Origin: Mycolicibacterium poriferae
GTDB lineage: Bacteria; Actinomycetota; Actinomycetes; Mycobacteriales; Mycobacteriaceae
Reading direction: 5' to 3'
Assembly (NCBI RefSeq): GCF_010728325.1
Contig: NZ_AP022570.1
Location: 4,216,001 to 4,280,000, forward strand
DNA length: 64,000 bases
A program made the position numbers and the translations under genes. The notes beneath the pieces are model-generated. The model was not told the DNA's origin. It did not search any database and was given only the letters and a program-made list of their open reading frames with translations. This document shows positions 48,029-57,661 of this stretch, in pieces. Each line of letters begins with the position of its first letter. Position 1 is the stretch's first letter.

Positions 48029-48457
48029 TCAGCCCTGGGTGATGTAGGCCTGGAGTTGCTGCTGCTCGCGCTCCAGCTCCTCCATGCGGGTCTTCACCAC
48101 GTCGCCGATGCTCACGATGCCGCTCAACCGGCCATCGACGACGACCGGGACGTGGCGCACCCGATTGCAGGTCATCAAAGCGCTGAGGCTGTCCACCGTG
48201 TCGTCCGGTCCGCACGTGGCCACCAGCGTGGTCATGATCTCCGAAACGGGACGGCGCAGCAGATCACCACCCACCTCATGGAGCTTGCGGACGATGTCGC
48301 GCTCGGACACGATGCCGAGCACGCCGTCCGGCGACACCACCACCATCGCGCCGATGTTGTGCACCGACAGCTCGGTCAGCAGCCCGGCCACCGAGGTCTC
48401 CGGGGTGATCGTGGCCACCGTCGCACCCTTGTTGCGCAACACGTCGGATATCCGCAT
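48029..48457 (-). CDS. CBS-domain pair protein (Rv2406c-type)
   Basis: A 142-residue protein made of two CBS domains (about 5-60, with NIGAMVVVSPDGVLGIVSERD; about 70-125, with RVRHVPVVVDGRLSGIVSIGD) and a C-terminal Glu/Gln-rich helix. CBS pairs bind adenosyl nucleotides and regulate partners; with no fused effector domain, the partner is unknown. The length is identical to that remembered for Rv2406c. It is divergent from the RNase Z-like gene. Confidence 0.85.
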   Translation of the reverse strand: MRISDVLRNKGATVATITPETSVAGLLTELSVHNIGAMVVVSPDGVLGIVSERDIVRKLHEVGGDLLRRPVSEIMTTLVATCGPDDTVDSLSALMTCNRVRHVPVVVDGRLSGIVSIGDVVKTRMEELEREQQQLQAYITQG

Positions 48458-48566
48458 GGCTCTCTCCGCCCGTCAGACTTCGCACCCTCAACTGTAGGCA
48501 ATTCGCGCCCGCAAAATCGGCGTTTCCGGCACCCACACCGCGCGGAAACAGGGTTAGGTGAAAGCC

Positions 48567-49424
48567 ATGATCGAAGTGACTCTGCTCGGCACCGGCAGCC
48601 CGATCCCCGACGCGCGGCGCGCGGGCCCGTCGACGCTCGTGCGCGCCGGCGACCAGACCTTCCTGGTGGACTGCGGTCGTGGAGTGTTGATGCGCACCGC
48701 GGCATTGGGCGTCGGCGCCAACGCCATCAGCGCGCTGCTGCTGACCCATCTGCACAGTGACCACATCGCCGACCTCGGTGACGTGCTGATCAGCCGGTGG
48801 GTGTCCAACTTCGCCCCCAACCAGCCCCCGCTGCCGATCATCGGCCCGCCGGGGACCGCCGAGGTGGTCGAGAACACGCTCAAGGCGTTCGGCCCCGACA
48901 TCGGATACCGCATCGCCCACCACGCTGATCTGACGGCGCCGCCGCCGGTCGAGGTCGAGGAGGTCACCGACGGCGTGGTGTGGGGCCGCGACGGCGTCGC
49001 GATCACCGTCGCTCCCACCGACCACCGACCGGTCGCCCCCACCATCGGCTTCCGTATCGAACACAACGGCGCATCGGTGGTCCTCGCCGGTGATACGGTG
49101 CCATGCCCCACCCTCGACGCGCTGGCCGCCGGCGCGGGCGCTCTGGTCCACACCGTGATTCGCAAGGACCTCGTCGACGCGATGCCGATGCAGCGCATCC
49201 GCGACATCTGCGACTACCACTCCACCGTCGAGCAGGCCGCCGACACCGCAGCCCGCGCCGGGGTGGGCATCCTGATCCTGACCCACTACGTCCCGCCGAT
49301 CGCGCCAGGACAAGAAGACGACTGGCGCGCGTTGGCCGCCACCGTGTTCGACCGCCAGATCGAGATCGGCGAGGACCTACACCGGGTGGAGGTCCACCCC
49401 GGGGTGTGCGCCCGCCAGGGCTGA
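48567..49424 (+). CDS. Metallo-beta-lactamase family protein, RNase Z-like (Rv2407-type)
   Basis: A 285-residue protein with the RNase Z/arylsulfatase type of metallo-beta-lactamase fold. It starts [20 protein letters not shown], has the metal-binding [11 protein letters not shown] (His-x-His-x-Asp-His), later His/Asp ligands in APTDHRP and VLAGDTVPC, and LTHYVPP near the C-terminus. It may process RNA or hydrolyse another phosphoester. The ATG at 48567 is favoured over the GTG at 48558 because GGTGA sits correctly upstream. The M. tuberculosis counterpart is Rv2407. Confidence 0.85.
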   Translation: MIEVTLLGTGSPIPDARRAGPSTLVRAGDQTFLVDCGRGVLMRTAALGVGANAISALLLTHLHSDHIADLGDVLISRWVSNFAPNQPPLPIIGPPGTAEVVENTLKAFGPDIGYRIAHHADLTAPPPVEVEEVTDGVVWGRDGVAITVAPTDHRPVAPTIGFRIEHNGASVVLAGDTVPCPTLDALAAGAGALVHTVIRKDLVDAMPMQRIRDICDYHSTVEQAADTAARAGVGILILTHYVPPIAPGQEDDWRALAATVFDRQIEIGEDLHRVEVHPGVCARQG

Positions 49425-49458
49425 CGACCCAGGTCGTACACCCGGGGTTCACCGAGAA

Positions 49459-50298
49459 CTAGGCCAGCCGGGTGATCTCCACGACGACATCGAGATCGGT
49501 GGACCCCTCACCGGAGTAGATACCTTTCAGCGGGGTCACGTCGGCGTAGTCGCGGCCGACCCCGACGCTGATGTACTGCTCGTTGATCTCGGTGTTGTTG
49601 GTCGGGTCGTAATGCCACCACTCGCCCGTCCAGGCCTGGATCCAGGCGTGGCTCTGCCCGTCGACGGTGTCACCGACCTTGGCGTTGCGCTTGGGGTGGA
49701 GATAACCCGAGACGTACCTCGAGGGGATTCCCATGCCGCGCAACAGCATCAGCGTCAGATGCGCGAAGTCCTGACAGACTCCCTTGCCTTCACGCAGCGC
49801 GTCCACCCCCGAGGTGTGCACGCCGGTGGTGCCCGGCACGTACTTGAGTTCGTCGCGCACCCAGCTCACCGCCTCGATGACGGCCTGCGCCGGTTCGTGA
49901 TACTTCGCGATCCGTCGACCCACCCGCTCGATTCGCTTGCTCGCCGGGACGTAATGCGTGGGAGCGAGGACCTCGTCGTACTTGTCGACGACCGCTTCCG
50001 TATCCAAGTCATCCCAGGTGATGTCGATCTCGGAGTATTCCGGCTTCTCGGTTTCCACCACCGACGAGGCGATGACCTCGAGTTCGGTGTGCGGGGCGTG
50101 CAGATCGAACGACGTCACCGCCGTGCCCCAGTAGTCCACGTACCGGTACGACCTGGTTGCCGGATCGGTTTCGACCCGGTTGAGGATCACGTTCTGGCGG
50201 TTGTCCGACCGCGGCGTCAGCCGCGCCTCGTTGAACGACGCGGTGACCGGCGACTTGTAGGCATAGCCCGTCGCGTGCACCACACGCATCCGCCACAT
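49459..50298 (-). CDS. Transglutaminase-like cysteine peptidase (Rv2409c-type)
   Basis: A 279-residue protein with an N-terminal beta domain (HATGYAYKSPVTASFNEARL) and a transglutaminase core whose triad is Cys in GKGVCQDFAHL, His in GQSHAWIQAW and Asp in HYDPTNNTE. It is the third gene of a conserved trio with an alpha-E protein and a circularly permuted ATP-grasp protein. This grouping is predicted to make or modify a peptide-like or amide-linked compound, product unknown. Its ATG immediately follows the TAG of the alpha-E gene with no gap. Confidence 0.88.
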   Translation of the reverse strand: MWRMRVVHATGYAYKSPVTASFNEARLTPRSDNRQNVILNRVETDPATRSYRYVDYWGTAVTSFDLHAPHTELEVIASSVVETEKPEYSEIDITWDDLDTEAVVDKYDEVLAPTHYVPASKRIERVGRRIAKYHEPAQAVIEAVSWVRDELKYVPGTTGVHTSGVDALREGKGVCQDFAHLTLMLLRGMGIPSRYVSGYLHPKRNAKVGDTVDGQSHAWIQAWTGEWWHYDPTNNTEINEQYISVGVGRDYADVTPLKGIYSGEGSTDLDVVVEITRLA

Positions 50299-51279
50299 CT
50301 AGATCTCCCCTTCTTCGATCACCAACGCGTTGCGACCGGCGTCGGTCCACGCCACCCACGGCGCGGAATGGAAGTACTGCAGCGCCAACGCCTCGCCGAC
50401 CTCGAAGCACGTCTCCTGCAGCCCGGCCAGGCGGGTCTCGAGCGAATCCAGGATCACGCCCGGCTGCAGAAACTCCAGCTCGCTGCGCGCGCGTCCGAGG
50501 AGTCGCTGAGCCTCGTCGGTGGCGCCCAGACGACCGTGCGGACGGTTGAGCAGTTCGTCGAGGCTGTGTTCGGCCAACTTCAGCGAGTGGAAGATCGAGC
50601 GCGGGAAGAGCCGGTCGAGCAGCATGAATTCGACCACCCTGGCGGCATCCAACGCGCCCCGGTACGTACGCAGATACGTGTCGTGCGCGCCGGCACAACG
50701 CAGTAGCGTCACCCACGCCGGGGACGACGCCGTATCACCGACCCGCGACAACAGCAGCCGCACCGTCATGTCCACCCGCTCGATGGCTCGACCCAGGACC
50801 ATGAACCGGTACCCGTCGTCGCGGCTGAGTGTCGAGTCCGCCAGCCCGGCGAACATCGCCGCGCGTCCTTCGACGAAGGACAAGAACTCATGCGGGCCCA
50901 GCCGCTTGGCGGCGCGTTCGCGTTCAGCCAGCGCGTTGTACGTGGTGTTCAGACACTCCCAGATCTCACCGGACGTGACTTCCCTTGCCCCCCGGGCATT
51001 CTCACGGGCGGCGGAGATTGCCTCGACGATCGAGCAGCCGCCGTAGGTGTCCCGGCTGAACGCCACGATGTCGGTCAGAGACCACACATCGAGTTCCTCG
51101 TCGGGCGGTTCGATGCCCAGCACCCGCAACAGCGTGCGGGAGGCCTGATCGGGATCGACGCTGGAATCCTCGAGCAGCTGATGCACCGTCACATCGAGAA
51201 TGCGGGCGGTGTCATCGGCGCGTTCGACGTACCGACCGATCCAGTAGAGCGACTCCGCGTTGCGTGCCAACATCGTCAT
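50299..51279 (-). CDS. Alpha-E domain protein (Rv2410c-type)
   Basis: A 326-residue largely helical protein of the alpha-E family, opening with MLARNAESLYWIGRYVERAD and ending in a short acidic tail. These proteins nearly always occur between circularly permuted ATP-grasp and transglutaminase-like genes, as here. They are thought to act as a helper or scaffold in the same pathway; no catalytic residues are assigned. It starts nine bases after the ATP-grasp stop, with a GGGGGTGG ribosome site in that gap, and abuts the transglutaminase start. Confidence 0.85.
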   Translation of the reverse strand: MTMLARNAESLYWIGRYVERADDTARILDVTVHQLLEDSSVDPDQASRTLLRVLGIEPPDEELDVWSLTDIVAFSRDTYGGCSIVEAISAARENARGAREVTSGEIWECLNTTYNALAERERAAKRLGPHEFLSFVEGRAAMFAGLADSTLSRDDGYRFMVLGRAIERVDMTVRLLLSRVGDTASSPAWVTLLRCAGAHDTYLRTYRGALDAARVVEFMLLDRLFPRSIFHSLKLAEHSLDELLNRPHGRLGATDEAQRLLGRARSELEFLQPGVILDSLETRLAGLQETCFEVGEALALQYFHSAPWVAWTDAGRNALVIEEGEI

Positions 51280-51288
51280 CCACCCCCT

Positions 51289-52980
51289 CTACTGCTGCTG
51301 CTGCCGCAGCTGGTTTTGCTGCTGCTGCTGTTGCTGATTCGAGTTGTCCGAGCTGTCCGCCTTGCCGTTCTTGTTCGCCGCCTTCGGCGCCGTCTTGGCG
51401 GCTTTCGCACCGCCGGACTTACCCGACGTCGGCAGTGCTCGCACCACTTCGTCACCGGCCAGTTCCCGATCGGCGGCCGATGTGCGCGAGGCCAGCACCC
51501 AGGTGTCCTTCGATCCGCCGCCCTGGCTGGAGTTCACCACCAGCGAACCCTCGGGCAACGCGACGCGGGTCAGCCCGCCCGGCAACACCCACACGTCGTC
51601 GCCATCGTTGACGGCGAACGGGCGCAGGTCGACGTGGCGGGGGGCCAGGTGGTTGTCGACCTGGGTGGGGACCGTGGACAGCTGCATCACGGGCTGGGCG
51701 ATCCAGCCGCGCGGATCGTTGATGATCTTCTTGGTGATCGTGGCCAGTTCCTTCTCCGACGCGTCGGGACCGAACACGATGCCGTATCCGCCGGAACCCT
51801 CCACCGGCTTGATGACCAGTTCGTCGATGCGATCCAGCACCTCCTCGCGTTCCTCGTCGAGCCAGCACCGGAACGTGTCGACGTTGGCCAGCAGCGGCTT
51901 CTCACCCAGGTAGTACTCGATGATCGTCGGGACATAGGTGTAGACCAGCTTGTCGTCACCGACACCGTTGCCGACCGCGCTCGAGATCACCACATTGCCC
52001 GCGCGCGCGGCGTTGAGGATGCCGGCCACGCCGAGCACCGAATCGGGCTTGAACTGCATCGGGTCGAGGAAGTCGTCGTCGATGCGGCGGTAGATGACAT
52101 CGACCTGACGCTCACCTTCGGTGGTGCGCATGTACACCGTGTTGTCACGGCAGAACAGGTCGCGGCCCTCGACGAGTTCGACACCCATCTGACGCGCCAA
52201 CAGCGAATGCTCGAAGTACGCCGAGTTGTACACGCCCGGGGTCAGCACGACGACCGTGGGATCGGCGACATTGTTGGCCGCGGCATTGCGCAGCGCCCGC
52301 AGCAGGTGCGACGAGTAGTCCCCGACCGCGCGCACCCGGTGGGTGGCGAACAGGTTGGGGAACACCCGCGCCATAGTGCGGCGGTTCTCCATGACGTAGG
52401 AGACTCCCGACGGGGAGCGTAGGTTGTCCTCGAGCACCCGGAAATTGCCCTGGTCGTCGCGGATCAGGTCGATGCCGGCCACGTGGATGCGCACCCCGTT
52501 GGGCGGGGCGATTCCGACGGCCTCCCGATGAAAATGCTCACAGGAGGTGATCAGCCGACGCGGGATGACACCGTCACGCAGGATTTCCTGTTCGCCGTAG
52601 ATGTCGTCGAGATACATCTCCAGGGCCTGCACCCGCTGGCGGATCCCCCGCTCCAACCGGGTCCATTCCGCGGCCGAGATCACCCGCGGCACGAGGTCCA
52701 GCGGAAACGGGCGTTCCTGGCCGGACAGCGAGAACGTGATGCCCTGGTCGATGAAGGCGCGCCCCAGCGCCTCCGCCCGAGCCTCGAGTTCGGACGCGTC
52801 AGACGGCGCGAGTTCGGAGTGAATGCCCTTGTAGGGCGCGCGGACGCTGCCCTGACCGTCGAACATCTCGTCGAAGGCCTGGTCGTACGAGCCGAGTTTG
52901 TTGTATCCACCGAAGACGCCATCGTGCCGCTTCACCGGTTTGGAGTTACTGCGTGCGATTCGTGCCGTCTCCGTCGCCAA
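51289..52980 (-). CDS. Circularly permuted ATP-grasp protein (Rv2411c-type)
   Basis: A 563-residue protein of the CP-ATPgrasp family, predicted to form amide bonds with ATP. Conserved parts include YDQAFDEMFDG, GVRIHVAGIDLIRDDQG, RVLEDNLRSPSGVSYVMEN and VIKPVEGSGGYGIVFGP. I chose the TTG at 52980 (LATETARIARSN), preceded by AGAGGA; the frame runs open to 53172, but that region lies against the rpsT promoter. The C-terminus is low complexity: an Ala/Lys-rich stretch, then a run of Gln broken by Asn, Leu and Arg, encoded by CAG repeats (51292-51335). First gene of the trio with the alpha-E and transglutaminase genes. Confidence 0.87.
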   Translation of the reverse strand: MATETARIARSNSKPVKRHDGVFGGYNKLGSYDQAFDEMFDGQGSVRAPYKGIHSELAPSDASELEARAEALGRAFIDQGITFSLSGQERPFPLDLVPRVISAAEWTRLERGIRQRVQALEMYLDDIYGEQEILRDGVIPRRLITSCEHFHREAVGIAPPNGVRIHVAGIDLIRDDQGNFRVLEDNLRSPSGVSYVMENRRTMARVFPNLFATHRVRAVGDYSSHLLRALRNAAANNVADPTVVVLTPGVYNSAYFEHSLLARQMGVELVEGRDLFCRDNTVYMRTTEGERQVDVIYRRIDDDFLDPMQFKPDSVLGVAGILNAARAGNVVISSAVGNGVGDDKLVYTYVPTIIEYYLGEKPLLANVDTFRCWLDEEREEVLDRIDELVIKPVEGSGGYGIVFGPDASEKELATITKKIINDPRGWIAQPVMQLSTVPTQVDNHLAPRHVDLRPFAVNDGDDVWVLPGGLTRVALPEGSLVVNSSQGGGSKDTWVLASRTSAADRELAGDEVVRALPTSGKSGGAKAAKTAPKAANKNGKADSSDNSNQQQQQQQNQLRQQQQ

Positions 52981-53174
52981 GTGTCCTCTGCTCCTCCCTC
53001 GCGCTGCCCTGAACGCACAGACTGCCATGCTGCAACATTTCCGCCGTTTCGGCAGGCCACTAGGTCTCGCTTTGGGAGATTTCTGGCTCGCTGGTAACCT
53101 GAACAGTCGCTGCCCGCACCGGGCGCCCCCTGACTCAAGCAAACCCAGTCGAGATTTATGTAAGGAATACACGC

Positions 53175-53435
53175 GTGGCCAACATCAAGTCGCAGGAGAA
53201 GCGGATCCGCACCAACGAGCGCCGCCGTCTGCGCAACAAGTCGGTGAAGTCCTCACTTCACACGGCCGTGCGTGGGTTCCGTCAGGCCGTCGAGTCGGGC
53301 GACAAGGAGAAAGCCGGCGAGCTGCTGGCCTCGACCAACCGCAAGCTCGACAAGGCCGCCAGCAAGGGTGTCATCCACCGCAACCAGGCGGCCAACCGCA
53401 AGTCGGCGCTGGCCCAGGCCTACAACAAGATCTAG
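53175..53435 (+). CDS. rpsT: 30S ribosomal protein S20
   Basis: An 86-residue, highly basic protein ([20 protein letters not shown] onward) with the bS20 helical pattern and the C-terminal [19 protein letters not shown]. It binds 16S rRNA early in 30S assembly. The start is a GTG at 53175 preceded by AAGGAA. It is divergent from the ATP-grasp gene across 194 bases that should hold both promoters, and convergent with holA. Its last codon and stop lie in a short tandem duplication. Confidence 0.97.
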   Translation: MANIKSQEKRIRTNERRRLRNKSVKSSLHTAVRGFRQAVESGDKEKAGELLASTNRKLDKAASKGVIHRNQAANRKSALAQAYNKI

Positions 53436-53456
53436 GTCAGCTCATCTAGGTCAGCT
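53430..53456 (+). repeat. 13-bp direct repeat spanning the rpsT stop codon
   Basis: ATCTAGGTCAGCT occurs at 53430-53442 and again at 53444-53456, one base apart. The first copy contains the last Ile codon and TAG of rpsT, so the second copy repeats the codon-plus-stop unit. Confidence 0.9.
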
Positions 53457-53521
53457 AGTCGGCATCGGCGAACTGACGTGAATCTGTCGATTCTGCGGGC
53501 CGCCGGCTGTCCGAAGCGAAC

Positions 53522-53584
53522 GAGCTCCCGGGCCGATCAGTCGCTCACGAGCTCCCGGCCGATCAGTCGCTCACGAGCTCCGCG
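53522..53584 (-). repeat. 26-27 bp tandem duplication spanning the holA stop codon
   Basis: Copies at 53522-53548 and 53549-53574 (GAGCTCCCGGGCCGATCAG, then TCGCTCAC; the second lacks one G) are followed by the start of a third at 53575. On the minus strand each repeats the last holA codons (ELVSD) and TGA, so two extra copies of the gene end lie beyond the real stop. Confidence 0.9.
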
Positions 53585-54534
53585 ACCCTTCGGACCGCGT
53601 TCTCCAGCGCATAGTCGGCGTCAGCGGCCGCACCTTTGACGTCAGCGTTGAGCTGAGCCACCAGGCGGACCGCTTCGGCGACCGAATCCCGCGACCATCG
53701 GCGCGCCTGCTTCTGCGCTTTCTGCACCCGCCACGGCGGCATACCCAGTTCGCCGGCCAGCCGGTAGGCGTCACCGGACAGCGGGCCGACCCGGGCAATG
53801 GTGTGCACCGCCTCAGCGAGCGCATCGGCGAGCACCACGTGCGGTTCACCGCCGATCATCGCCCAGCGCAGCGCCTCGGCCGCTCCCGCCACATCGCCGA
53901 CCACCGCGCGGTCAGCGATCTCGAAGCCCTTCACCTCGGCGCGGCCCGAGTGATACCGGCGTACGGCCGCAGCATCGACCTGGCCATCGGTGTCGGCGAC
54001 CAGCTGCGAGCAAGCGGATGCCAACTCGCGGATGTCGGAGCCGATCGCCTCGATCACCGCGGCGACGGTGTCGTCGCCGACCTTGACGCGCAGCGCACGA
54101 AACTCGTTGCGCACGAAGTCAGCTCGTTCTGTCGCCTTGGTGAGCCGAGCGCACGGGTGCACCTCGGCCCCCAGCTTCGTGAGCTTGTCGGCCAGCGCCT
54201 TGGCCCGCCCGCCCCCGGAGTGGACCACGACCAGCAGCGTGCCCGGTGGCAGGTCCGCGGCGGCGGATTCGATGACCCCGACCGCCTCCTTACCGGCTTC
54301 GGCGGCTGATTCCAGCACGACCACGCGCTCATCGGCGAACAATGACGGGCTCAACAGCTCGGCGAGCTCACTGACACTCACCTCCCCGGCTCGCAGGCGA
54401 TCGACGGGGACGTCGGCCGTGCCCGCGGCTGCGCGCGCCTGCCGCAGCACCGTGCCGACGGCACGCTCCACCAGCAGTTCCTCGTCGCCGAGGATCAGGT
54501 GCAGTCCGGTCACGGTGTCCGTCGCTGGGCTCAC
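53563..54534 (-). CDS. holA: DNA polymerase III subunit delta
   Basis: A 323-residue clamp-loader subunit delta. The N-terminal segment [16 protein letters not shown] and the following AAA-like region lack a Walker A motif, as expected for delta. The three-domain pattern continues through [19 protein letters not shown] at the C-terminus. It opens the sliding clamp within the replication clamp loader. The start is a GTG at 54534 overlapping the comEC stop (GTGA). The stop lies inside a tandem duplication. Confidence 0.93.
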   Translation of the reverse strand: MSPATDTVTGLHLILGDEELLVERAVGTVLRQARAAAGTADVPVDRLRAGEVSVSELAELLSPSLFADERVVVLESAAEAGKEAVGVIESAAADLPPGTLLVVVHSGGGRAKALADKLTKLGAEVHPCARLTKATERADFVRNEFRALRVKVGDDTVAAVIEAIGSDIRELASACSQLVADTDGQVDAAAVRRYHSGRAEVKGFEIADRAVVGDVAGAAEALRWAMIGGEPHVVLADALAEAVHTIARVGPLSGDAYRLAGELGMPPWRVQKAQKQARRWSRDSVAEAVRLVAQLNADVKGAAADADYALENAVRRVAELVSD

Positions 54535-56006
54535 CGCACGATGGTGTCACGCCGCGGCGACACCGCCCAATGCCACGTCGCGGCAACCCCCGCTACCGCG
54601 ATCGCAACGGTCACGACCCCGGGCACACCCGACGGAACCGGCACCGCTGCAGCGGGCATCTCGGCGGCGTAGCGCGCCACGTTGAGCAGCCACCACACCG
54701 GCGGCTCGGTGCACCTGATCAGCAGCTGCGCCCCCGCCGGCCACAGCGGACACAACGCCGCCGCTGCGGTGCCGATCACGGTGATGGGCGGAATGACGGG
54801 TGCGACGAGCAGGTTCGCCGTCACCCCCACCAGGCTCACGGATCCGGACAATCCCGCCACCAACGGCGCGGTGACGAGCTGCGCCGACAGCGCCACACTG
54901 ACCGCGTCAGCCAATGGTCGTGGCCAGCCCCGCCCGCTCAACCGGCGCGACCAGACCGGCGCCAACACCACCAGCGCAGCGGTCGCCGACACCGACAGCG
55001 CAAAACCGGCATCGACGGCGAGTTCCGGCGCGGCGACCATGAGCCCGACGACGGTGGCCGCCAACGCCGGCAACACCTGTCGTCGCCGCCGCGTCACGAC
55101 TGCCAGCAGGGTGATCGCCGCCATCACCGCCGCCCGCAGCACGCTGGCCGACGGCTGGACCACGACCACGAAACCCAGCAGCGCCACGGCGGCCAGCAGC
55201 ACGGCGATCCGCGGACCCACCAGCGCCGCCGACAGCAGCACCGCGCCGCACACGATCGTGACGTTGGCGCCGGACACGGCGGTCAGATGTGTCAGACCCG
55301 CGACCCGGAACTGGGCTGTGACCGGGGCGGGCACGGCCGACGTGTCTCCGAGCACCAACGCCGGCAGCACCGCGGCCTGGTCGGTGTCCAGCACCAGCCG
55401 CGCCGCCTGCGCGAATGCGGCACGGATCCGGTGTGCGACCTGGTGCACCGGCGCCGGTTGGCCCCGCGTCGGGGGGCCTCGGGCGGCCAGCACCGCGACC
55501 GTCAGGTCGCGTCTGGTCGGGTGACCGACACCGGTGCGGAACGCCGCGGGTTGACCGACGACCAGGTCCGCGTATCCCGATCCCGACGCGAACACCACCA
55601 CCCGGCCACCGGATCGAGCGCCGTCCAGCTGCACCAGCGTCGCGCGGAACATCACCCGGCCGCCGGTGAGGATTCGCGGCGTCTCCGTGGGGGCGACGAT
55701 GACGGTGGTGGATCTGCCGAAGTACTGGGCCACCGGATGGGTTCGTACATGATCGGCCCGCAGACCTACGGCCACCGCGAAGCCGAATCCCACCAGTGCC
55801 ACGGCTGCGGCACCGGCGGCCACCGCGCGCAGGTCCGGCTTCCTGCGACGGTCCCGGCACCCCGCCCACCACCCTGTTGTGGCGGTGATCCCCACCGCGG
55901 CAGCAGCCGCAATGAGCGCGCCGCGCCAGGACCAGCAGATACCCGAGGCCGTCACCGCCCAGCTCGTCAGCGCCGCCGGGACCAGCCGCAGATCGAGGAG
56001 AGTCAT
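54531..56006 (-). CDS. comEC: ComEC/Rec2-type DNA-uptake channel protein
   Basis: A 491-residue multi-pass membrane protein. An N-terminal DUF4131-like hydrophobic part and an OB-fold loop ([20 protein letters not shown]) are followed by the competence domain, with the signature [14 protein letters not shown] and many membrane helices. The C-terminal metallo-beta-lactamase domain found in Bacillus ComEC is absent. As I recall, mycobacterial homologues (Rv2414c, about 514 residues) are similar. The ATG at 56006 overlaps the comEA stop (ATGA). With comEA it forms the core of a DNA-import machine, though natural transformation is not established in most mycobacteria. Confidence 0.9.
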   Translation of the reverse strand: MTLLDLRLVPAALTSWAVTASGICWSWRGALIAAAAAVGITATTGWWAGCRDRRRKPDLRAVAAGAAAVALVGFGFAVAVGLRADHVRTHPVAQYFGRSTTVIVAPTETPRILTGGRVMFRATLVQLDGARSGGRVVVFASGSGYADLVVGQPAAFRTGVGHPTRRDLTVAVLAARGPPTRGQPAPVHQVAHRIRAAFAQAARLVLDTDQAAVLPALVLGDTSAVPAPVTAQFRVAGLTHLTAVSGANVTIVCGAVLLSAALVGPRIAVLLAAVALLGFVVVVQPSASVLRAAVMAAITLLAVVTRRRRQVLPALAATVVGLMVAAPELAVDAGFALSVSATAALVVLAPVWSRRLSGRGWPRPLADAVSVALSAQLVTAPLVAGLSGSVSLVGVTANLLVAPVIPPITVIGTAAAALCPLWPAGAQLLIRCTEPPVWWLLNVARYAAEMPAAAVPVPSGVPGVVTVAIAVAGVAATWHWAVSPRRDTIVR

Positions 56007-56839
56007 CCCACGAGCACGAGGTCGCGCAGCTTGGCCAACCGGACCGGGCCGATGCCGTCCACCTCGCCGAGTTGATCGACGCTGGTGAAGCGGCCGTTGC
56101 TGTCGCGCCACGACACGATGGCCGCCGCGGTGACCGGCCCGACGCCCGGCAACGTGTCGAGCTGCTCGACAGTGGCCGTGTTCAGATCGACCGGGCCCGC
56201 CGGACCACCCGGCGCTGGCGATGCCCGCGGGCCCGCGGCGTCGGCGGTGCCGGCAGAGCTGTCTGCGCCGGTGACGACGGAGCTGCCCATCTCGGTCGGC
56301 TGGCCCGGGGGCGCACCGATCCCGACCACGATCTGCTCACCGTCGGTGACCCTCCTGGCCATGTTCAGACCGAGCATGTCGGCACCGTCGAGGGCGCCGC
56401 CGGCCGCATCGAGCGCATCAGCGATGCGTGCGCCCGGCTCGAGGGTCACCAGACCCGGGGTGTGCACCAGCCCGACCACACTGACGACGACAGGCTCGGC
56501 CGCTTCGGGCGCCGGCATCGCGGCCGCCGACGATGCCGGCTCCACTGGCGGCAGTTTGGCCGATACGACCGCCGGTGAGCGGTCCCCCATCAGCGTCAGC
56601 ACCGTCACCAGGACGGCGACCGCACCGACCGCCCCGAGCGCCACGATGCCGGCCTGGCCCGGATCCGCCCGGATCCGGGCCAGCCACGCCGCGGGACCGG
56701 CTGCGGGCGGCGAGTCCGGCAGCCACCGCGACAGGGACGCATCAGGGTCGTCCTCGACGTCGTCACCCCCGGCGGCGGCGTCGGAATCGTCGGCGCCCAA
56801 GCGCCGGCGCAATCGATCGGCGGGCAGTTCGGTCGGCAT
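56003..56839 (-). CDS. comEA: ComEA-like helix-hairpin-helix DNA-binding protein
   Basis: A 278-residue protein. The acidic N-terminal cytoplasmic part is followed by one membrane helix (about 63-84, GIVALGAVGAVAVLVTVLTL). An SLBB-type domain follows (VVVSVVGLVHTPGLVTLEPG), then a Pro/Ala linker and a C-terminal tandem HhH domain (VDLNTATVEQLDTLPGVGP, then DGIGPVRLAKLRDL). The extracytoplasmic HhH domain would bind incoming double-stranded DNA and hand it to ComEC. I chose the ATG at 56839 (MPTELPADRL); an upstream ATG at 56893 would add 18 unconserved-looking residues. Confidence 0.9.
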   Translation of the reverse strand: MPTELPADRLRRRLGADDSDAAAGGDDVEDDPDASLSRWLPDSPPAAGPAAWLARIRADPGQAGIVALGAVGAVAVLVTVLTLMGDRSPAVVSAKLPPVEPASSAAAMPAPEAAEPVVVSVVGLVHTPGLVTLEPGARIADALDAAGGALDGADMLGLNMARRVTDGEQIVVGIGAPPGQPTEMGSSVVTGADSSAGTADAAGPRASPAPGGPAGPVDLNTATVEQLDTLPGVGPVTAAAIVSWRDSNGRFTSVDQLGEVDGIGPVRLAKLRDLVLVG

Positions 56840-56950
56840 GCCGCTGACGCTAGGTTCGGGGTCCGACCCCTGGGCCGCGATCGCTCGTCGCACCGCTCAA
56901 CCTGGGGATGAACTCGGCTTTGGGGACGGCGGTGGCTAGCATTGCCGCAT

Positions 56951-57661
56951 ATGAACCGTCGAGCCCCGATGATCGCCGGTATCGCGTTCGCGGTGCTCTA
57001 CGCGACGGCGGTGGTGGTGCTGCATGCGCTGCCCGGATCAGACCCCGGTGTGCTGCGCGTGCAGGCGCTGCTGCTGCTTTTCGCCGTCCTGGCGCTGGCC
57101 GTACTGCTCGCCTTCGCCCGGGATCAGCTCGGCGGCCCGCCAGCCCACCTGTTCACGATCGGGTCGACACTGCTGGTGGCACAGATGTGCGTCGCGATCT
57201 GGTTCACCGGTGGGGCATCGCTTCGCCCGAACCAGGTACCCGCCGAGACCGCCCTGGCCATCGAGGACGTCAGGTTCTTCTGGCTCCCGGCCGCCACCAT
57301 CGCCGGCATCTGTGTCGCGGTCCCGATCCTGTTGTCGGCCAACGAAGACCGCCTACCGCGCTGGATCGGCACCGGCGCCGCGATATTCACGGTCGAGCAG
57401 CTGATCGAAACCATCACGATCATCGGACCGCCAGGCAGCTTCATCTCCCCCGGCGGTCCGATGAACCACTATCTGGGCGGCACATTGACGGCCGCGTTCT
57501 TCCTGGCGCTCGGCATCGCCCTGTCCCAACACGGTGACCAGTCCATCGAGCCCGCCCCGTCTGCAGAACCCGGCACCGCCGAGGAGCCTGCCGAATCCGG
57601 GCCCGCCGACGCAGCCGCCACCGAACCGGAAGCCGCCACCGAACCCGTAGGAGAGCGATGA
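56951..57661 (+). CDS. Multi-pass membrane protein of unknown function
   Basis: A 236-residue protein with about six hydrophobic segments (for example IAGIAFAVLYATAVVVLHAL and VQALLLLFAVLALAVLLAF) and a hydrophilic Pro/Ala/Glu-rich C-terminal tail (about 195-236). No family motif is recognised. The ATG at 56951 is used; a TTG at 56942 is in frame. Its stop overlaps the start of the first acyl-CoA dehydrogenase gene (ATGA), and it is divergent from comEA. Confidence 0.75.
   Translation: MNRRAPMIAGIAFAVLYATAVVVLHALPGSDPGVLRVQALLLLFAVLALAVLLAFARDQLGGPPAHLFTIGSTLLVAQMCVAIWFTGGASLRPNQVPAETALAIEDVRFFWLPAATIAGICVAVPILLSANEDRLPRWIGTGAAIFTVEQLIETITIIGPPGSFISPGGPMNHYLGGTLTAAFFLALGIALSQHGDQSIEPAPSAEPGTAEEPAESGPADAAATEPEAATEPVGER

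Noticed and set aside
53457..53521. A terminator or small RNA in the rpsT-holA gap
   Set aside because: I see short repeats on either side but no convincing stem-loop with a T-tract or a promoter in this part.
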